Made by a program: the position numbers and the translations under genes
Shown: in pieces, positions 23,301 through 32,300 of the stretch
How positions within the stretch are numbered: the first letter of the stretch is position 1
How the letters are laid out: each line of letters starts with the position of its first letter
Notes under the pieces: generated by a model
What the model saw: only the letters and a program-made list of their open reading frames with translations
Database searches by the model: none
What the model was told of the DNA's origin: nothing
NCBI GenBank assembly: GCA_963575745.1
Contig: CAUYUJ010013892.1
Coordinates: 67,001 to 131,000 of the forward strand
Length of the DNA: 64,000 nt
From: Prorocentrum cordatum
Taxonomy: Eukaryota; Sar; Dinophyceae; Prorocentrales; Prorocentraceae
Direction: 5' to 3'

Positions 23301-26300
23301 AGACTTGCGGCGTTGTCGCGGGGACTTGGTCCGTGCCGAACGCGAAGCGTTGGACCCGGCTGTGATGCTGTGATGATGTCCACATGAGTGTAAACCCTCG
23401 TGATTAGGGCAACCAACACATCTCTTACCACATGCTGATCCAACGTCGCCCCAGGGGTCCTTGGAAGTGAGAGCAACTTCACAGAAGCCCGAACATCCTG
23501 GAGGTTTTGGGGGGTCGGCGGAGTGCGGTAGACCGTTGGGTGTAGTCCCCTCGTCCTCCGTCATAATATGTTGACGCATGCCCTTATTCAATGATGGCGA
23601 AGGACGAATGAGCGCAAGCTCGAGAAGTGTTTCCCAAACATTACTCTTTTTGGAGTCGAAATGTTTTGTCATCATGTCCGCAACTTGTTCCTTAGTACCT
23701 ACGTGTGACAAATGTATTTGTTCATGTTGACAGACTTCCACGATCCAATCCAGGTTGATTCTATGCGTGCGATGGAGGTGCCGCAATGCGGCCGTCCTAC
23801 CTTTCTTTACTATTTTGATAACAGCCTCATTGTCCTCGGCTATGATAAGCTGTACCTGCGGAGGGCTCTTATCAGAATGAACTTTGCGATGGTCATGTAG
23901 AGGATGTTCGCCGAATGTTGTTAGGGTGGATCGAGGAGAGTCGTAAGTGCCAGGGGCTGGGGTTTCCCCCTGCTTCTTATACGTTGGTGGCTTACGCTGT
24001 TTGCGAGAGGCGGCGGCAACTTTGTCGCGGGCCTTGTGCGTGCGTACAACGTGTTCCCAAAAGGTAAGCAGGGGGAGGCCTTCAACCCGGAGCGCCGTGT
24101 CCAACGCGACGATTTCGGATTCCGTAGAGGAATGCGAAACCACGGTTTGTTTCTTACACACGGCGTTGATCGGGAAGAAAGTGTTGGGGCCCACAATGGC
24201 GGCAAAGATGCCTGTCGTGGACTTCGACGTAGAAACGCAATCTGCATAGGAAGCGTCTGTAAACAGTATAATGGAAAGTTTATCGGCGGAATCGCCGATG
24301 AAACCCTGCAAGCTATGCGTCTTGGTGTGCTTGATGTAGCATACAAGACGATGCAGACGTTTGTCGCAAGCTCGATTCCATTTGGTAATCTCGCGTGCCA
24401 ACATGCAGACTGGGTGTAATAAATCAAAGCGACAGCATCTTGCAAGATATAAAATTTTCATTAGAATGCTAGCCGACTCTGGGCCGAGGACGCCTTTGTC
24501 GTCAAAATCAGCTTCTGTGAAGGCGGAGTCCTCGATCCCAGGGGTTTCGGAGACGGGTAGGTCTCGGAACTTCATTTTCGGATTGTCTGGAATGGTAGCA
24601 GCAACCTCAAGGTAGCGATCGATACATTGATCAATATACCCGCTCATATTATATCGAACGCCACGGACATCTTTGGCAGTTTTGTAGGCTGCGGTGTCCC
24701 GCTGCGCTTGAGGCAGTAAAGGACGAATGGTCTCCATACGTTTGTTGAACTCGATGTCTGATACTGTATATGGAGCCTGTCCGCAACCGAGATATTGATC
24801 AAGTTTGGTGGGCGGATCGATCTTGATGCCACTGTCCCGGATGAGGTTCCATCCAGCTTCTAGGTTGTCTTTTGGGCCGGCCAGCTTGAAGTCGTCGACG
24901 TATACAGAAAGCACCAATCCAAGTTTAGGGTGGGTCCAAATGCATTCCCATCCTTGCATAGGAACGAATCCTTTGCTCTCAAGGCATGTCTTGCAGTGTC
25001 TCTCCCAAAAGACGCCAGCAAGAGGATGACCATAGAGAGCCAAACGGAGTCGGCACACTGGGTCTTTGTATTTAGCCCATGATGCTGGTCGACGTGCCGG
25101 TGGGAGGCTGATCCATGTATCGACTGGGTCAATTCTGCCATCACCGTACAACAGCGCCTGCGTGTATGCTGATGGTGCATCACTCTGGCCACCATTGTAA
25201 CCGGGCATGTGTGCGACAGCATCAACGAGCTTTGACGCCTCAATATGTGATGCGCTGGATGCGGCATCAGCGAAAACCGCTGCCAGGCCTGTTTGATCTT
25301 TCATAGTATTTCCCTGGCAGACAACGCGACCTTTGTATTTGCGCTGTTCAGGTGGGAGTTCGGAATGCTTCACAGTTCCGAGTTCGAGTAAATGCGCAAA
25401 ATGAATGTCCTTGCCCTCCTTAATGGCCTGCGCTTTGACATCGGCGCGTTCAGCGACGGTGTCTTCCATCCATGTGGTCTGTGCGCGAAGGCGATCATAT
25501 TCTCCACGGAGAGCGGCCTGAGCGCGTGGTTCTGCTGCTATTTGCTTTTTATTGAGGCTCTGGGTTACCAGTGCATATGAGGTAGTGTCATGACGCTCAC
25601 GATGTGGCTGATCAGGCGTGTCTTTGGGAAGGACGGCCATGATAGGAGCATCAACAAAACCAGAAACCTTTCTCTGCCGGACAAACTGCGCGAAGGTCGG
25701 TTTCAGCGTGAGACAAAGTGGATTCAAAGCACCGAATGATGTACCATCGTGCTCAATGTTTGTCGGTGATGCGATCGCCACTGCAGCTCTAGCCGGCGAT
25801 GATGACGATGCACTGGTTTCCCGGTGCTCATTATCGGGTAAATAATACAGCACCGTAGTAATGTCTCGGGGACCACCAGGGACAGGGGCGTACAAAATAG
25901 TTTTGTCTGTGACGCCCTTGACTTGTTCATCTCGGATCGTGTCTCCGGTGTGCGTGTCAAGAGTGATTCGACGCTCGACACGGTCCCATTTCGGTCCATC
26001 CGAGCGTGTTGCTCTAAGTGTTTTGGCGTTGTTATCCTGACGAGACCAGGTCTTCAGAGTTGCCTCATGTCGGCGAGCACGAGCTTCGGAAACCAGCTTA
26101 CCGAATGCACGTTCGCGATCGCGCTGGCGACCAGAAAGACACTTCCAGTACTCCACGAGACAGTGATCGGGCCTAGTAGTTTTCTGTATTTTGGTATCAC
26201 GTCCCATTGATTTAATTTTGCCATCGGAAGTGTATTCTGGAGCATAGTAAAATCGCACGGTGCCTGTCCAGGGTTCTCCCAGGGCTCGATGATCGCTCTC

Positions 26301-29300
26301 ACTGACTCCATCCCATGTGTCTCTGAACTTGTCCTGTCCCTGGAATGTCGATGTAGTTTCAAATTCACGAATTACATCGAACTTTTCCAATGGTACCGGT
26401 AGCCCTTCTGGGGCGTCCGTAGGGATAAACAACTGCAAACGTGGGGTACATATGTGACGAAGAATCGTAGCATCACGTACTTCCCAATAGTCTGGAGTTG
26501 CCGCAGGGGCGGTTGGTAATTCTGCCTCTGCGACGGCTGAGGTTTCCCCCTGCATCGGCGCATGAGCAGGGTCGTCCCAGTCCACAGGGTAGTTGCTGAG
26601 TCGTGGGGCATCGTTGCGCATGGGGTCCAAGCAGTCGCCGAGAGGTATTTTGGCCTCATCTGCAATGGACTCGTGCATGGGCGGGTTATGATGAGTAAGA
26701 ACGCCGTCAGCGACTGGGAACTCAAGTTTAGCTGGTACGACGATATCTTTGACACGATGAACGTGACAATGGGTGCTGTCTGGGTATTTGGCATATGTGG
26801 CGGTGTCGACGACTAGGTAATCTCCAGACCATCGTCCGCCAGCATGCATATGATAACCCATGAACAATCCCTCGCGTGTCGTCTTCGTGAATTTCTTGCC
26901 ATCACTATCTGTGTTGAGTTCCGGGTACAGGCATTTCCAATATACTTTGGAGCCAAAGGGTACTGTACGTCCATTGAATGACTCTCCGAAGCGAATCTCA
27001 TATGGCGTAAGTTCCGCCTTATTTGGATCGGAAGATGCGGTACCGGTAGTAGACAGAGAGAAGTTGGTGGCATTACAGAAACATTGCATAGCCTCGCACC
27101 ACCATTCATGTCCCAGACCAGAAGCCATAAGGACAGCCTTTGTGCCTTTGACCACGCGCTGCACAGCACGCTCTACAGTCCCGTTAGTCTGAGGTCGGTG
27201 TGGCGTGCTGGTATCATGGCGCCAGCCAAGTGTGGCACATGCTTTGATGAGTTCTTTGGAATTGTCGGTATAAATATGTTTAACCTCATCATTGGGGGCG
27301 ACAAATTTCGTCAGACTAAGTTTGGTGGTTTCGGCATCCTTGTGCAATGCTGGATAGGCCATCATGGTGCCCGTGTGCTTGTCTAGGACAACAAGAGCAC
27401 ACCTTTCCTTCAGCCTGCCAGTGGCCTCATCATCTCCAATAATGATATGATCTGCTGTCAAGGAATCTCCAAATTTCTTCGGTACGAACGCCTCATAAGT
27501 AGAATCATCTTCGTTTTTCTCGAGATCTGAACGTATCTTATGTTTTCTTTTGCAAGGCTTGTTGCGAATCAAAGCTCGAGCGCATATCTCACAATCTGGG
27601 TGTTTGGGAGAATGAGTCAAGTAATGACTGGGGTCAATGCTCGGTCTCTCGACGACAGGGAGAGCGCACTCAGGGCCCTGCTGCGGGTCACCGCTGCACG
27701 AGGGTTTATTTAGAACCTCGAGGGTGTAACACCAGCATGGGCCTTTAGTGGGGGTCTCCTCTGCGGGGTCGATGGGAAAGGTCTGAAAGCGACCACGACC
27801 ACAGTCCCTGTGAGACATGCTTTTCCACTGTGGCAGGATCACTCCGCAGCATGATGTCCTGACGCGTCGGCGTGGGCATTCCTTCGTGTGTCGCCTCGCG
27901 GAATACAAGGGGGTCGGTGGAGGTGGCGGAGCATCATGCATGTGGTCGATATTGATCTGTGGAATAAAGTTATGTACCACAGCCTGTTTAGGCTGGCCAT
28001 GTGGGGGTGTTAGTACGCATCCAATTCTTCTGTTCCAATGTATATCCCAATCATCTTCCTCGACAAGACGACCCATGGACCAAACGGACGGGCAATTATC
28101 CATGACCAGGGTGTCTTTCTCGATGCCGAGTGCTGGGATTTTGACACGTACATGTTGGTTGACGATTCTCTCGCCATTGGCGGTTTCCAAAATGTGTTCT
28201 CGTCCAATGCGAATGCCCTTTTTCTCGGATTCTGTCATGTCGGCTTTATCTGAAATGTGTAATGCCGAACCGCTATCAAGGACGAAAGAACGCGATATTG
28301 CTACCGTGTCCTTTGTTGGAGGGGCGCTGGCTGCAGTTTCCTGCCGCGACGAAGCTGCAGTTTCCTGCTGCTCTGGTGCTGCAGTTGCCTGCTGCGCCGT
28401 GGCATATGTGTGGAGCAGCACGTCCTCCTGTGGAATTGCGACGTAGCAATAATCGAAGTGGATGTCCTCGTCGTCGTCCAGCCTCCGTATGAGGGCGAAT
28501 GCATTCTCCTGGGCGCGTGTCAGATGAGCCTGAGAACGGATCCACCACCAATCGGGTATTGGATCTGGAACGTGGACAGCACCGCCTTTGTTTGGTGACT
28601 CCCGATACGGTCTCATCTTACGTCGAACCGTGAAAAAGTCGATATCGGTAGCAGCAAGGTTCCAGCGAACCTTTAGTTTTGGTGTCGATGTCGTCGCAGG
28701 CGGTTTGGTCTTGAGAATCTGGGCCTTTGAGATACCATGTGTAGGTGAAACTGCGAGGATCTTCTCGCGTATCACGTACACTCGGTTGGTGTTCCGAGCG
28801 GGAGAGCGCTGTCGTTGACTGGACTGCGATGTCCGACTGGAACGGGAGCCAGATCGTGAATCTCTATGAGACCATCTTGTACCGCCTGGACTACGTGATC
28901 GGCCTTGCCGCTGAGACGAACGAGACGGCGATCGCGAGTCCTTCTGGGACCAGCGAGTGCCACCTGGGCTCTTGGAGGGCTGTCGAGTGTTCGTTGAGAA
29001 ACGACGGTTGCCCCCCGGACTCCTGGAGTAAGCCCTGCCCCCCGGACTCCTGGTGAAAGATCGTGATCTCTGCGACCAGCGTCTACCACCTGGGCTTCGG
29101 GAGGGGAACCTCTGTTCGCTTCTGGGCCTGCTGGGGCTGCGAGGCGGCGTCTTGAAGCCATTTTTATAGTGGGCAAATTTGCAGGTATCCCCGTTGGTGC
29201 AATTGCCCTTCTGATAGAAGACGCAAGGATGCACGTGGTGCCGGTTGCAACCAGTGCGCTGACACATATTACCCTTTGCAAAATCGTAGCAAAAATACCT

Positions 29301-32300
29301 GGCAGCTGGAGGCCTCGAAGTAGCCGCGCCAGAGGCGCTGCCTCGAGCGTCTCTACGATGTTGAGATGATTGGCGATTCCTGGGAGGATCACGAGACGAC
29401 GGGTGGCGTCTGGGCGGCGGTTTCTTTTCAGCAGTGTGCAAAAACTTACATGTCTCTGGACGGGGACACCCTTTGCCCTTGAAGAAAGGGACGCAATGTG
29501 AGTTGCGGCTTGATTGTTTGGTCTTAGTCTTGGCAGGGGCAACGGTGTCCCGCGATTCTTTTTGCATGCTGTATTGATTCTTCTGTAGCTTGTGTAGATC
29601 AAGAACGTCGTAAACTCTTTGATGGAGCCAGTTGTATGTCTTGATCTCCTCTCCGTTCTCATCTTTGGCTCCAGCCCTGGCTTTGTTGTATTTGCTCATG
29701 TCTTCTTTCATCCAAGGATGTCTCTGAACCTGAGTACGAAAGAGGGATTCCATGATGTACATCTCGGGTAGTTTGTTAAGAGCCAATAGTAATCGATCCC
29801 ATTCGACGATGAAACGCTGGAGATCGTCTCCGTGCATGCGTAGATTCTTAATGCGATCAAAGTCGTGAAGGTGATCCTCGGCAACGGTGACGTCAAATGA
29901 ACGGATAATCTTCTGATATACCTGACGTCCTTTAAGCATGCGCTTGGCTTTGTGTTCAACGTCCTCTAACAGCTTCATTTGCAATCTTAACTCATGTGGG
30001 AGGATCTCGAGAAGAGCGTCAGCTAACTTACAGTCGAGGCTCTCGAAGTCGCCGCTGTCGGCGAGATCCTCAAAAGTCATCTCAGGGTTCTCCGCTACCA
30101 TGATGAAGGCGTACGCCTGAGCTGGGCGTCCAGAGGCGTTTCTGAAACCCTTGCGGACTCCGTTCATCCAATCGGCGACTCCTGTGATCTTAGGGAAGCC
30201 TGGGACCCGAACACGGTCACTTTCTTTGACTGTGGCAGGAAGTAGTGACCCGCCAGCATTATACGGGGATTGCGCAACGTTGGAGCCGAGTGTACCTATA
30301 TTAATGGGAGAGTGTGTTCGAAAGCTAGCATTGTCTGCAGCTGTCTCAGGGGCAGAAGGCTGGGCTGCGGTTCCCCGCTGCTCGTCAGCACCAGTTCCTG
30401 CCTGAGGAAGTGTCGGCTTGGAAGCGGCCCCAGTAGAACCCCCCGCATCGCGAGCAGCGGCGTCAGGGGAGGGGCGGCGATAGCCGGTATCAGGTGTATG
30501 TTTGGCTGCGTCCGCGATGTGATCTTGTATTGTTTGCTCAAGCGTGGTGTTGTCTGCTTGCAGTTTTGCGACACAATCAGACAATACTTCCCATTCAGCG
30601 TGTTGATGTTTCTGAGTGTCTGTGAGGAATCGAACGTCATCCTTATTGTGGGTAGTAAGATTGACAATTAGAGTACGCAGGTCAACATTCTCGTTAGCAA
30701 GACGAGCCATCTCAGCGTTCATTTGATCCAGGCGCGCATTCGCGCGTGCTGACTCGGCATCCCTCTCGGCCACAGAATCCTGCAGCTGCCTTTGCAAGTG
30801 GGCCACCTCCGCTCGGACGGTCTGTAGAACAGCTGCCGTCACGTCGGGGTTGGTCACCGTAGCAGTGGGACTCACCTGCGCAGTATGAGCCCGTGCGACC
30901 TGCAGCTCAGCTACGGTCTGCTCGAGAGTGTGGACTCTGGATAGAAGCTGTGGTACATGTTGAACCTGACAGGAAGAGAGTTGAGCTTGGAAAGCGTTCT
31001 CGGCCTCACATAACTTGCCATACAAATCTTGCTGAACGGAGCGTGTATAATCGTGCAGCTCACGTGCTGCAGCTTCCGTTTCACCACGGATCGTGGCAAT
31101 ATGACCTTGTAGTGCGGTGGAAGGCGCTCCGAAGGCACCTGAAGCTGTGCCCGCGACTTCTCGCAGCTCTTCGCGAAGAATGCGTGCACGTTCATCGTTG
31201 TGTTGACGAATCTGAATGACGCTAGCTTCAAGTCGATCGAAGTCGGACTTGACGGCCACAAGTTCGTTAGTCTCGCGATCTCGTTGTGTATCGAGACGCT
31301 GCATCAGCTGTTGCATGATCCGACGGTCCTCTTGGACGGCAGCGTCCAGGATCGAAAGACCCTGTTGGAGGTCACTCCGGAGGACGGCGGTATCAGAGGC
31401 CACAGCCTTGTGGACGAGGCTAGTTTGATATTCAACGTATGTGTGCACGTGATCTCGTAGCTCAGCCATGTCTTGCATTGGCAGAGCCTCCCTATGTCGG
31501 TTTGCGGCTGGGGAACTATGGGGCCTAATACGAACCCCCCGGACAGATGGACTCCTACTGCCGCGATCGTCTCGAATAATGTACTGTTCGGGGCCACGCC
31601 TGGGAGCTTGGCTCTTAGAATGAGCACGGCGACTAGGGCCATGGTCAGAAGTACGGTTTTCGAATTCACGGACTCGCTCATAAACCTGTCCCTGTTCAAT
31701 CCCTGTTTGTTCGGGCGTCCCATGGCCCCACCTTCGTGTGCCTGTGCCTCTCTCTCTCGGAGGGGAGGAAGGTGTAGGCATGTGTGGAGCTGCGGTATCC
31801 CGCTGCACTGTCTGGGACGGTGCTGCGGTGGCCCGCTGCGCTGTTTGTGGCGGGGCTGCGGTTTCCCGCCGCGCTGACTGGTGCAGTGCTGCGGGAGGGA
31901 CGTCAGATGTGGTATGAAGGGTGGGGAATTGAGGCGTGAGCCCTGGAGCGGCGTGTAAGAATCGCTGCTGTAGGGGGGTCTGATCTCCAATAGGAAGTGG
32001 GGGTGCGGAAACGCTATGAGCATGCAAGGCACGAAGCTGTTGCAACTCAGCTTGCATAGCGTGGAGCTGAAGTGCCGCCTGGGTGGGCAACGCTGGCATT
32101 GCTGCGGTTTCCCGCTGCATTGACTGCGCTGCACTGGGTGGGGGCATAGCTTCGTCCAATCCGTCGGTTCCTGGAGAGATGGCCATGCGGGCCGCGAAAT
32201 TGGGAGAAGCTCCTAGAATATCGGACATATCAGCATCCAAGTTGCGCACGACTGACGGCGACGACTCATCATGCGGGAGGACGGACGACTGGTGTCGTGC

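Noticed and set aside
14361-23640. C-terminal extension considered as an envelope protein
   Set aside because: No clear signal peptide, transmembrane helix or glycoprotein-like layout; composition is hydrophilic and proline-rich.
28300-28317. TKDTVA segment as another hairpin copy
   Set aside because: The arms do not pair and sequence similarity is limited to the peptide.
14781-32118. Dispersed 18-nt repeats considered as a CRISPR-like array
   Set aside because: Spacing is irregular (3 nt to about 1.6 kb), the copies lie inside a eukaryotic retrotransposon ORF, and there are no cas genes.
14781-32118. QRETAA considered as a repeated protein motif or protease cleavage site
   Set aside because: The same nucleotides are read as AAGNRS or CSGDPQ in eight copies, and stem pairs covary at the expense of residues, so the conserved object is the nucleic acid.
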